From positions 1 to 31,607 of the forward strand of contig JAQGAU010000300.1 in assembly GCA_034698045.1 (NCBI GenBank): DNA of 31,607 bases, read 5' to 3'. Both the position numbers and the translations under genes were made by a program. The notes under the pieces are model-generated. The model saw only the letters and a program-made list of their open reading frames with translations. It had not been told where the DNA came from and made no database searches. Positions 1 through 12,400 of this stretch are shown here, piece by piece (the stretch's first letter is position 1; each line of letters starts with the position of its first letter). This DNA is from Paramacrobiotus richtersi (Eukaryota; Tardigrada; Eutardigrada; Parachela; Macrobiotidae).

Positions 1-2390
1 CCTAGGCACTGAGCAATTTGCGACGAGTTCGTGGCAGATTTTTTTCACATGGACGATGGAACCACTTGTTGCGTTGGCGAAAATAATGCCAGTATGTGTG
101 TGTGTGCGTTGGTAAATCTTGATGTGTCCGCGTTGATCTTGACGGTTTTTTTCGGATCTTTTTTTCTCGTGGTTCGTTGCTCGTCGGCCGCATGGTTTAA
201 TACTGTCCAATCGGTTGTTGAACGGGATTTTGAAGGATTTGCGCCGTGGATAACGGAATCTTTGTTCTACATGAAATATGGTGAGGAAATGTTGAGATTC
301 ACGTGATCTTTGATAAAATAATCCTTTCGTGTCCTTTGGCGAAAAAATGAAAATCTAACTTCTTTTAAAGAATTTGTTGTTTCTAAGTTTTCTCGGTTTT
401 GCTATGTTTAACTTTAAAATTTATGGGTAATTTAATTATTAAATTTATACAGTTTATCAGTTCGAAGTTTTAATTGATAAAATGTGGAAATTTAATAATC
501 GACAATTTTTGGAATTTTTTATGTGAAAAAAGTCATCTTGTAACGGTTTTTTAATTTTTATAGAAACCTGGTTTATGATAACGAAAGTTTATTCAGGTTT
601 AAAAATAGTTTATTCACTGCTTTTTCTTTTGAGAATAATCGGAATATTGAGTGTCTGACTGTGAAAGAGAGTATCGAATCATGTGATGCAGGATTTATTA
701 GGTTAGATTTCTAGTTTAATGAACCCATTGATTTCTGATTTATTTGGTGTAAATATGGAAAGCGTGCTGCAATGCATGAGATCGATGGATGAATCAGTGT
801 TATCCGATGTGTGGTTTAATGTGGCGCATCGTATGATGGATCATAAAAATGCGTAAGCCAATTTTGATAAGGACATTGTTTAATTTATTGTTATTATCGA
901 CTGGGGCTATAAATTCCTCGTTATCTATAACGTGATCCGGAACGGCTCTCGGTTTATTACCCGATTTTTCTGCATCGAATTTATCCGTGGAATTTTTCTT
1001 GGAATTTGATTTAACAGAATTAGCATTGATTTATAAATTTATAATTAATTTTTATAGTTTGAATTGGAGAAATTTATATTTGCAATCAGGTTAGCTTCGT
1101 ATTGTTCAAAATCTAAATTAATCTGAATTAATCTATCCTACTCAAAATAACTTCGTTGTTTTATTATTTTATTTTTACAGTTTATTATTATTATAATTGT
1201 TTATTTATTACACTGAAATTACGTTTCCGTTGCGATGCAACAGTTATATTTATATTTAATTATTTTACAATTTATCGCGTGGTAATATTTATCTAATTTT
1301 TGTTAAAAAACATTTAATATTAATAACGCTTTTATTTTTATGAATTGTTTTTGATTTAGTGGTATTTTTTAAATAAAATTATTTTAAACGAATTTTTTTG
1401 CGCTGATGATGGTTTGAAATTTACCTTTGTGTGGATCCGTAATAAGGTTAGTCTCGATGGGTACGACTTCCGCGAATCCTTCTCAGCATTATCCAAACAG
1501 TTTTTATTGTATTTCAGACACATAAACTGGTTTTTATTGTTGTGATAGACGGATTTGCAAAAACATCCACTTTTCCAGTTTGATTTAACCGCTTATACCG
1601 TGATTTTTTACCGTATGCAAAAATGGATAAAAAAATGCTCACGTTGTACAAAGGGATAAAAAACTTGAATAATTGTAATAAAATTAATGCAGAAACGTCT
1701 AAAAAAATAATGTTGATGAACCGGTCATGTTTTCAAATAAAATATGAAACGTTTTTGTGTAGAATTGTGTAAAATCGTGGACGTAAACAAATAAGCAAAG
1801 AAAAAAAAGAAAAGAGCGAAATAAATGAAATTCAATAAATGAAAGTCGATAATGTAAAAGGTTAATTATTAATAGTATCATAATATTACTGCAACATTGG
1901 AAAATGTACTATGCTGATAGAAATAAAATAATGGGCTATAATGGTTTGTTTTCGAGTGGTAAGGGCGTTTCCCATTCGATTCGCCTGAAAAATGGATCTT
2001 TTGCATTTTCTCATCGTATTCGCAGCATTTGTTTAATCTGATTACATAAATAATGGTGGTTTTTTCTAAATAGTAATATCTTATTGTGATGAATTTTGTG
2101 ATGCACATATCGAGGGTATTTAAATTTCAAACGCCTCACAGTGAATGTGAATTCCAAATTTAAAAAATTAGTGAAATTAAAACTGCTTGAACAATTAAAT
2201 TTCCGACTGCGACTGCTCTAAAAACTGACCTCAAATTAAGAAATTCTGTTCTGCATTCTATTCAAAAACTATAAATTTAGGCCATTTGAAAGTTAACCCT
2301 GTTCTAGAAAACATTGTTCTACAAGGGAAAAAATCGAAATAAATTCTGTTCTAAACGGAACAAATTCGGAGAAAATCTGTAAAATATTTC
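1..2390. other. AT-rich non-coding region
   Basis: No convincing gene is visible. The first ~300 bases are of mixed composition and carry a 91-codon open frame (31-306, +) with no recognisable domain, no convincing splice context and hydrophobic low-complexity content. From ~300 onward the sequence is strongly A/T rich with many homopolymer runs, like the introns of the downstream gene. It may be an upstream intron or 5' flank of the Rab-effector gene, whose first recognised exon has an acceptor-like 5' boundary. Confidence 0.5.
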
Positions 2391-2399
2391 CTTTTTTTT

Positions 2400-3172
2400 T
2401 ATTTGCTGGTAGAAAACTGACTGAACCATTATAGACCATTCTAGAATTGTTATCTAGATTAAAAACTGTTCTAGAAAAAAATATTTTTATAAAAACAGTC
2501 AGAAAAACTGATTTCGTTCTGAACGGAAGCTGAAATTCGGGGGAAAAAACTTGTAAAATATTTCTTTCTTTTCCTTTGTTTGTTTGCGATAGAAAAGTGA
2601 TTGGACCTTTTTGGAACTGTGATCTAGAATTCTAGAATAGAAACTAACATAGAAAACATTACTCGATAATTAAAAAAACTGGAATAAATTATGGACTTGA
2701 AATAAATTGGGAAAAAATTTGTTCAATTTTTTCTTTCTTTGTTTGCTAATATAAAAATGATTGAAAGGACGAAGCGAAACTTGGAATAAATTGTGTTTTG
2801 ACTGGAAGATAATTGGGTGAAACTTTCTGTACTTTTTTCCTGTTTTGTCTACCGATAGAAAAATGATTGAACGGAAAAAGCGAAAATTGGAATAAATTCT
2901 GTTTTAAATTGGGAAAAAAAATTATAAAATATTTCCTTCTTTTTTGTTTACCGATAGAAAAATGACGGAACGGACAAAGCAAAAACTGGAATAAATTCTG
3001 TTTTAAATTGAAAAAAGCTGGGGAAACAACTTCCAAAATATTTCCTTTTGTGTTTGCCGATAGAAAAATGATTGGACGGACAAACCGAAGCTTGGAATAA
3101 ATTCAGTTTTAAATTGAAAATAATTGGGAAAAAAGCTTTTAAAAATAATTCCTGTTTTTTGTTTACCCATAG
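2400..3172 (+). repeat. Degenerate ~105-bp tandem array abutting exon 1
   Basis: Units recur with the marker GATAGAAAAATGA at about 2851, 2952, 3057 and 3168 (the last reads CATAG). More diverged copies sit near 2405, 2588 and 2746, so spacing is 101-111 bp. Each unit holds a pyrimidine-rich stretch ending in AG (an acceptor-like signal), then an ATG opening a ten-codon frame of the form M-(I/T)-(E/G)-R-x-x-x-x-L-E-stop, then an A/T-rich tail. The final unit runs directly into exon 1 of the Rab-effector gene, where the same start M-I-G-R-T-K-R stays open. The array therefore looks like repeated duplication of this intron-exon boundary. Confidence 0.75.
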
Positions 3173-3176
3173 AAAA

Positions 3177-3469
3177 ATGATTGGACGGACGAAGCGAATG
3201 GCGGCTGCCAACATGGTCATGTCCGATCTACCGGCAGCTGCGGCGGAGCGGAACCCGGGCAAACGGACGGTACCGTATTACTCGTCTAATCCCGCTGCCG
3301 ATCCATCATGGGCACCCGCACCGGCGCTGCTGCACGCACAGGGCCCACGCGCCGCTCCGAACGGCACCGGACAGGTCAATGGCAGCGCGGGATCTATTCA
3401 TAGCCGGGGCAGCAACGCGCCACCACCGACCACACAGCCCAGGATGCCGGCGTACGCGCGCTCCATCAA
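3177..3469 (+). CDS. Rab effector exon 1 (as recognised)
   Basis: The frame starts with ATG at 3177 (second in-frame ATG at 3198) and ends at donor GTACGT (3470), phase 2, joining to 4084 to make a Lys codon. It encodes an Ala/Pro/Ser-rich, disordered-looking N-terminus. A strong acceptor-like tract ends at AG 3171-3172, so this may be an internal exon and the true start may lie upstream. A competing donor at 3474 would break the frame. Confidence 0.65.
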
Positions 3470-6400
3470 GTACGTAATGGCCGGTGGTTAACGGGGGAAT
3501 GTCGTAAAATGAGGGTCGTAATTCTGTTTTTTTTATGAAGCTGTCATGATTTTGTCGGTTTGTTCGATAGTTTTGAATGTCTGCTGTCGGACATTTAACT
3601 GAAGATTTTTTATTGATTTTTTTTTGGATGATAAACACGTAGAAAAGAAGAATTTTAGAATTCTGGTGAAATTTTTGATGATAAAAACGTAGAAAAAAAG
3701 AATTTTAGAATTCTGGTGAAAGTTTTATTACTCGGACACAAGCTGAATGTCTGCTGTCCAGAAAAATTTTAATTGAAATTTTCAGATTTTAGTATAAAAA
3801 TTGTAACTTACTTGCAGATAACCTACGTAAAATTCGCAATTTTGTCTGTTAGTAAGATTCGTATTTTTGTGTTATTTTAATGCTCGTTTATTGTTGATTT
3901 TATCGCGTTATTGAAAACTTTTTTTAAGTAAAAAAATGTGTTTATCAACATCTTGACCAACGTGGTATTATTTAGTAACAATAAAAACGTAAAAAAAGTA
4001 GTCTATAATAATAAAATTTAATAATAAAAGCAGCTCGGCATGTTTGAAGCGTATTATAAAACTTCGATTTCCGTTCTTTTCAGACCGAAGGGCGGCACAT
4101 TACCGCTGCCGACCCTGCCCTTTGCCGGCGCGATCAAATCCCGTAAGCGACACATTTGTGCGCGGTGTTTGACCCAGTTGGGACGCTTTTTCAACACGGG
4201 ATCACCGTGTCCGTCGTGCGGCGAGCGGATTTGTCATAACTGCCGGATACGGGTGTACCTGCCCAAGAAAACATGGCTGTGCACCTTATGCGTGCAAGAA
4301 AGGTACTGTCACAGCGTTTTTGCACATAAGTACGAAAAACTGTTGGTTTTTGGTCCGGCGGTATATTCACACGTTAGACCAGATTAATGAATGATTTTTA
4401 ATTCTGGAAAATTCAGATAAGGGAATTTCCCAACTGGGCGGTTGGATGTGGTGTTCTTGCTGTATTTCTGAATTTTTATTTCACATTTTTTTCTCGCTTT
4501 TGAGATAAGGGTTGGTTTACTTGATTCAGCTTCACTTTACTTGTTTTTTTTAAAAACAGAATTATTTTTGTGTAATTATTAATTATTATTGAATTTTGGT
4601 TTCTGATTATGTTCTTTTTTCTGAGAAAACTGTTCGGAGTTTTCTATAATTTTTTGATACGCGACTGACGGTTTTAGAATAGGGAAATTGATAAAAAATA
4701 TACAGAATATGTTCCCTAAATCTGCGATTTTTTACGGCTTTTCTAGCTGGAATTTTACTGTCAATACAGTCTTTTAATTTATTTATTACATAATATTATG
4801 ATTTATTGTATTATTATGATGAAATTTATTATTAGTAAGCCATAAAATATTAAAAAATTTGTATTATAGTTTATTACAATTTTCTATTAATTTATAGTAA
4901 TTTTTGATAATTTTGATAATTTTCTTCTGATATTTCTGAATTTGCTTATCGACGTAGAAATTAATAACGGTGATGATTGGAGCGTGATTCTCTGCATGTG
5001 CACATGTAGCAGATTTTTTTTCCGGTTGTGTTTTTGCTGAATATTGCGGCTTTTCGCTGAGGCAAGCTGGCTGAGAAATGTAATGGTGTCAGCGAATATA
5101 ATATGAGTGAAAAGAGTCGATAGCACACTTGGACAAAAGCGGCTGTAATTAGCGTTCACGTTTGTGCCGGAAGCTGAATAATAATAGCTTAGAAGCATAA
5201 TGTATGAAATTGGCCATTAAACGCTTCATTTGTTCCGTCTGTGTTTGGAGTAAATCACGAAAAAACAATCTTGCTTGTTTTAATCAACGCTTTTCGGGAA
5301 AATAGTGCAAGAATGATTATCACCGTAAATCATTATTGACTATGATATCACGATACATATTACTGTAATTGCATTCCTGACAAGAACCACGAAATTACAT
5401 GGTGTCGCAAAAAAGAGATTTGATTTATTTTCAAAATAATTCGGTCGTAATTTAGAAAATAATTAGAAACTTATTTTCAGTCATATTTTTTCGTTTAAGT
5501 AATTATTTCGAATTTTGTTTTATCATGTTTATTTCTTGAATGCAAGCAGGAAAATCCGTAATCCAGAAAATTCACTTATATTTTATAAATAAGTTCAGGC
5601 AAGTTTCCGTTTTCTTTCAAAATGCTCATATATCTTTTGTAAATTATCTTCTATTTTTATTGGGATTATTTATGTTTTTGTTCGCTGTTCATTTTTTTAT
5701 AGTTTTTATTTTAGAATAAGAATAAAAATTAAAGTTTTAAAAATGACAGCGTGCTAAGAAAACGTAAATAAATAAATAAAATAAATTTATTTCTGAAAAT
5801 AAAAATTACATTCAGTTACAAATAACTGAAAATTACAAATAAAAATTACAGAAAATACATACAGCTTAGAATATCATCGGTAGATTCGAAAACTCCGGTA
5901 GATTTTCAAATGACTTGACACAACTCATTCTCCATCGTCTCTCTGTGCAGGCAGTTGCGATTAACCACGGGCGACTGGACATTAAAGCGTACGGAGATTC
6001 TGATGCGTGCCCCCATGTCGATCACCGCCGAAGCGGAAATCCGGACGTTGCCGCGCAAAGGGAAGTTGGGCGTCAGTCAGACACCGCTGGTGCCGCTGTC
6101 TTCATCCAGTTTCAGCGCGGCGACGCTGTTGCGCCCGTATAAGGCGCCGGTGAGCGGCGTGGTCCCGCAGATCGATCCGGCCGATTCCGAGTTTTATACG
6201 GCCACCCGCGGGCGGCCGGTGACCACCTTCACCTCGCCCATTACGAGGAAAAAGGTCATTAAAAGGAAGGACCGCCGGAATACCGTCCAGGTAGGACTAC
6301 AGGGAAATTTCGTCAGAAAACAACTTTTTTTAAATTATATCGTTATATTTTCATTATATTATATTTTTTTATTTTCTCGCATTTTAGTTGTACAGAAAAC

Positions 6401-9400
6401 CAGGGTTTGAGAAAATGAATTTAAATTTGCTATTGATACAACAATTTTTTAAATTTTTTAATTCGTTTTGATCTGTTATAAAATGAATTTTTTACTATCG
6501 CTATTTGCTGTAGAATTGCGGAAATGGCTGCACGGTAGGCAGAAAAGTGAAATACCATTGCTTTAATTTGTCAAATATGTGGCGAAAATCGTAGAGCAGT
6601 GGCTGTGAGTGCTGCGTGATCCATCCGCTAGACTGTATGTTTCACAGTTACACGAGCAAAAATAGTTGAAATCAGCGGCAAAAGTTTTTGACCTGCGGCT
6701 AATGTTGTTTTAAAATGATAAAAAAACGTTTTTGACGCAATTAATACAGCTAAAAAATATAAGACACTGAGACGAAAGACAATTAAAAAACATAAATAAA
6801 TTAAGGAATAAATCAGAAACAAAAAAAATAACAAATTATTTAATCAACAGATAAATTGAATAATTAATTAATTCCTTTGGTGATGAAGTAATCAAATTAA
6901 CCAAGTAAAATATTCAAAAATTATGCAGATTCTTTTGGTCTGATTTTCTGGCGAATATCATCGTTTCCCTGTCGGTAGGTGGTGACCGTGCCCGTGTCCC
7001 AGTTGGACGCCTACCTGGACGACACGCCCGTCAAGAACTCAACGCTGGTGCGGAAGATCAAAGCGGAAGCCAAGCTGAATGCCATCAAATCACCCGTGAT
7101 CAAGGAGAAGTACGAACATGTCTCGGTGACGCTGTCACCACGGAATCACCGCCCCGCCGTCAACGACCATCCGCAGGGGGGCCGGCGCACCAGCCGCGAT
7201 GGGATGGACTGGCATCCGCGTGTATTGAGCGGTAAGTGGATGATTGTGGAATTTTGTCGTTTGTTGTTGGTTTGTCTTATTCGGTGTATTATTAACGTTA
7301 TTGTTGATTTTATTAAATTTTTTATTCAATTTATTTCAGTTTCTTATGTCATTTAATTGTTGATTTATTTTAAATGTGAGTCAATTCATGGATTTTTTTA
7401 TTCATTTTAATAATGTTTATCTGGAGTTTTCTAATAAATACTTTATTTTTGTGAAAGTAAATTTTGATTATTGTCGTTTATATACGTTTGTCTTCTTGTG
7501 AATTTGTGTGCTTTGCAGTTAGCGCTTTACTTGTGAATGTAGAACCATGCGAGTTATCGTAGAATAATGGCAAATATGAAAACCGAACGGAGGGTTTAGT
7601 GCTACACACAACGATGATATTCGAACCAGCATAGGTATTTAATAACTGAATTGATCCTTTTTGATCCGTTCTCACATTCGGTCATTAGAAATTTCGGATA
7701 AAACTACTGGTAATAAAAAAAGATAAAATAAAACAAAAACATGATAAAAATTTTGAAATAATATTAAGAAAATCAAATAGTAAATGAAAGTACAATATAA
7801 TGAACGAATAACCAAAAAATTTAAAAATATTTATTAAAAAATTTCGGTTAAAAAGAAAGCAAAAAAAAGAATAAAACAAATGCCGAAAATAATAAAAATC
7901 ATGAGAAATAACAAAAAATTGGAAGAAAATTAGATGACAGATAAACGTAAAATGTAATAAACGGATAATAAAAAGATGAAAATATTGAATAAAATCTTTG
8001 ATGGTCCCGGAAGTGGTAATGTGTGTGTGCAAGACGGGTTATGCAGGCCGAGTGGGGCATCTGTGTGAACACGGCCAGTGTTGAGCTAGGCGATTATTTA
8101 CATAAACAGTCGGTTAATCGGCGCTTCCAGGTCAAAAAGCGATTAATTTTCCGCAGTCGGCTCAGTTCCACGTACTTTAACCAGCTTCGCACGTAAATCT
8201 CCCTATCGCTGTCTGCTGACTGCTGAATGTCAGTTTTCTCTCGCATTTGTGTGGTACATGCCATTAGTGGACAAACATCAACGCTCTCAGCAAAATCTCA
8301 TCCAAAATTTCAAAATATTTTTTTTTAGATAATTGAAAAAATTGTGAATTATTTTCATTATAAAAATAACAAACTATGGTTCTTATAGTCTCATGCAATA
8401 GATTATTTTGTTCATATTATTTTAAAACTGCGAACTATTTTTTATAAAAATAACCGGAAAAAGTTTAAAGTATTTTCATACAAAAAATAACAAACTGTGG
8501 TTCCTATAGCCTCGTAAAATTATATTAATTTATTCATATTATTTTAAAACTGCAACCTATTTTTCTATAAATAACTGGAAAACTTTTCGTAAAAATAGAA
8601 CAAATTACGGATTCTAATAATAGTCTCATACAGTCGTAATGTTAAATTAATGAATAAATTCCAAAAATTGCGGTCGGATGTGTTTTTTGTAGGAGGCGTT
8701 TGTTGAAGTTTTTCTAATTAAAACAAAGGATGAATCATATCAGAATATCCTTGAATAAGAAACTGGTTTAACATTTGAAGATTGAAACATATGTTACTCG
8801 AGGCATTTCAGTTAAACTGTGTAATATCTGGAAAAATTAGGAAAATAAGATTTAGAGAATTTTTTCAACGAAGAAGCGAAGCAAGGAAACTCACAGTCAT
8901 GTCCAGAGTTCAATTGGTAAAATGTGTTGCTCCAGTAAAAGCATGGAGTTATCGTAGTGCAGTGTCACAAGAGGCATACGTTTCTGATTAATCGTAACGC
9001 GTGCTACATTATTCTCACTAATTGTCATGGAAAGTATTAAAAACTATTTTGAAATGTATTTTTCATAATTAAATTTTCACTACCTATTAATCATTGTATT
9101 TTATACATTTTATATATATATATATATATAAATACACAGTTTATGCTGCTTGGAATTTAAGAAATGTGCTTTATATGCGCGTGATGATGTCCGTCTCTTG
9201 TTTGTCCAGCGTCCACACTGTCTGTTCGTCTACATTAGGTTTATGTGCGCGTCCCATGTCCATCCTACACAATCAGTACATAAAGTCAGCCACCATTGAT
9301 CGCGCTTACATTCGTCGTCATCCCTCGACAGCCGACCCGGTTCCGGTCCATTTAGCGGCCGCGCCCAGTCCGCCGTCCCCCGAGGCGGCCTCCGACCCCT

Positions 9401-12400
9401 TGTCGGCCACCCTCCCGCGAGCGCACCGGAAAGTACAGCGGGATGAATCCCTACTGTCGGCGTATTCGTATATGCGGGCATCGGAGGATCCCGGACTGCC
9501 GACGAATCACTCCATGTCCCTGCTCAGTCTCCATGCCAAGAAGGTCACGGCTAATAATCGGGCAGGTGAGGAAAATGGTCGACAGGGATGTGTTGTTGAT
9601 AATGATCGTGTTAACGGGGGAATATATAGTAAATAATTAAATATAATTAACAAAAAAAATATAATAAAATAATTTTGTTTCATGTTATGTATTTAATAAA
9701 AAAAATATAAAAAAATAATTTTATTTGATTTATTGTATGATTATTTAAAACTTCCAATATAATTAAAATAATTAAAAAGAAGATGTGCAATAAATGTTTG
9801 AGAATGCAGTGCCGATTTGACCTATTCCTCGGAAAAGATCGTTAATCTTTGTATATTTTCATGTGTATGCTGTTTGCCTTTATGAGTAAGTATTGTCTGG
9901 ATTTGAGGTTTTTTCCCTAATAATTATTAGTGCATGAAGATTGTAAACTTTTGACGAGTACTCGTTAGTCTTTATGGTATTTGGGGTTTCTTTGTTGATG
10001 TTATTGTCACACATTCGTATACACTATGAAGAGCAAGATTTGTAGAACAAGGGCGCGTAGCTCCACAACCCGCCCTCTTATCCTTAGCCATTGAAAAAAG
10101 GCACAAACAAATTACCAATAATAGTTTCGGAAGTTGCTTTTTTACTGTAAATGTATTATTTAATCTATGCATAATACAGTGAAATTAATAATTGCATAGT
10201 ATGTGAATACAGGCAAAGTCAACGAATATGGAAGTAATTATGAAAAATTTTATCGAAAGGGACATAATAATATTAAAAGAACCTAACTGTGAAAGCGTTA
10301 AACATTCGGAAAAAATATGGTAGAAATATTGCAAATAAATTTACTAGGCATATAGTAAATAAAACTGTGTAAATAACACCAAGCAAATTGAGAGAAGGGG
10401 ATTTAATTTTATAAAGCAGGATTATAAAAAAATTGATAGAAGGTGATTTAATTTATAAAATATGATAATAAAAAAATTAGGAGATTATGATATGGATTTA
10501 TAAAATATGATATTAAAAATACGAAACGAAAATGAAATGATTGAATATTGTAAAAAAACGCTAGAAAAATGTCACGAAATAAGGTTGAACAAGCACATCT
10601 GACAGCTACTTGAACAGGTATCCGGCACCCGAGTTACGCCGGCAGCATCGACCGTACCGTCTTCAACCGGGTGGACAACCGGCGCCGTTCCTTCGCCACG
10701 CCCCGCAGTTCCCTCCGGCGCTCCATGCGGGAGGACAGCGACGGGTCCTACGCCCTATCCCTGGAGGAAGATGACCCGGTGCGCCGGGAGATTGTCAACG
10801 CGCTGATTCTGGATTACGACTACTTCCTCAGTGTGGTCAAGGGGCGGCTCCAGGAAGTGGCGCTGTACTGGCTGCAGATGGTTACCAGCCGTCAGGATGA
10901 CTGGCGACATGTGTCCATCATCGAGATCAAACCGGCGGGGGGCGGGACACATCGGGAGAACGGAAGTACAGGTGAGAGAGATGGGGACGAGTGTTTATCA
11001 CTGTGGTCTGGTACTTTTGCCGTGGACTGTTTGTCTGGTGTGTTTGCTACGTTTACATGTTTTACAAGGTTTTTGTTTCTTGCATGAAGTTCTCTGTCTT
11101 TCAGTTGCTTTTTATCGAAGGTCATGTTGCATTGAAATTTATATTGACATGCACATCTGGACATGTTTTCGCGACTTTCGGAACGTATTGATTTAGATAG
11201 TTTCGAAGTCTTATTTTAACATTTTTCTTTTTTTCTTGACTTTGAATTTGTGCTGATTTTCTTTGCTTACTAGATGTGTTTTTTCTATTTTTATTTATAT
11301 TTTTTTCTCTCGAGAGGATATCGGTATATCGATCAGCGAAACGAGAAGATGCACCGAAACTGGACTTGTTACAGTTCGGTCGAGTTATCCATGTGGTAAT
11401 CGTAGTGCAATGGCTGTATCGGGCTTCAGCTCTGTTCTGGCCGTTTCGATAGCATACGTAATAGTTTCCTGAATCACTGATAGCAAGGAACAATGTTCAG
11501 TTCTTTTTATTATCATTTGTGGATTTTTGAAGTTACGTTTATGTCATAAACTTATTTAAGACTATTTTCAGAGTTTCCCCACGAACAATCCAACGTCTTC
11601 CACATCACCGAGCACCGCCACCCGGAACCCGTGGAGGTGATCGTCCAGGAATCTCCCGCATCCCCACCGGGTCTCTCCCGTAAGAACAGCATGCGCCGCT
11701 CATCCGGACGCAAATTCATCCTCCCCATCGTCCCCATCGAACCACCGGTGCATTTCCGCGATGCGGAACGTTCGGAAGTGGTGATGCTGGATAGCGACAA
11801 TGACCTGCTGTCTGAATCATCTACCGACATCTCCGAAGCCATCTCAATCGAAACAAAGACAGTGGAGTATGTTCGGAATGCTGTCCCGGTTGTCAGTGTT
11901 GAGACTGAGCCGGAACCGTTGCCGGTGAAACCGGCACGAAGAAAATCCAAAGAGAAAGCGGCGTTGATGGCCGCAGTGAGTTATACGACAACGACGGTCG
12001 TTCCACGGGAAAGTGTTGTTCTTGTTGTTGAAAATGAAGTGCCGGAGGAGGTTCCGCCGATTGCTACCGTTAGACGCAACATTTCAGACCAAAATCTGCC
12101 GATTGAGGCAAAAACGGAAGAAACTCATGTTGAAGAACCCGTTCTGCCGCCTACCGCCATTTTCGCGGAAGAGAGATACACGGATCATCTTATTAAACCG
12201 AAACCACGACGGAAATCACGGGAGCATGTAGCAGAGATCGCTATTGAACCGGGATTGTTCAATGGGCTGCCGAAACTTCGGGAAACCCCGAAAACCGAAA
12301 AGATTTCTCCAGGAGATGAAATACCGGAGTTTCAAAGGGTTCGGGAGAGGTTACGCGACACAAGAGGCCCTGAAAAGGTCACGGTGAAGTTGGACGAGGA

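Larger units (their letters stand above)
7232..9289 (+). other. Intron 4 of the Rab effector, with a GC-richer island
   Basis: This is a 2.06-kb intron (2.01 kb if exon 5 starts at 9239). Positions ~8035-8290 are much less A/T rich than their surroundings and include forkhead-like TATTTACATAAAC near 8095. No open frame with coding character crosses the island, so a regulatory or non-coding element is possible. The flanks are low-complexity A/T. Confidence 0.4.

Noticed and set aside
31-306. 91-codon open frame at the window start
   Set aside because: Hydrophobic and low-complexity, with no domain, no clear start context and no matching splice sites.
2746-3262. Overlapping minus-strand frames of 96 and 104 codons
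   Set aside because: They are by-products of the tandem array; the peptides repeat FNLKQNLFQF-like units with no independent coding support.
7685-8032. 115-codon minus frame rich in Phe/Ile/Tyr
   Set aside because: It comes from A/T-rich intron sequence and would be a random hydrophobic peptide with no conserved motif.
9443-9640. 65-codon plus frame overlapping exon 5
   Set aside because: Wrong frame relative to the phase-consistent exon chain.
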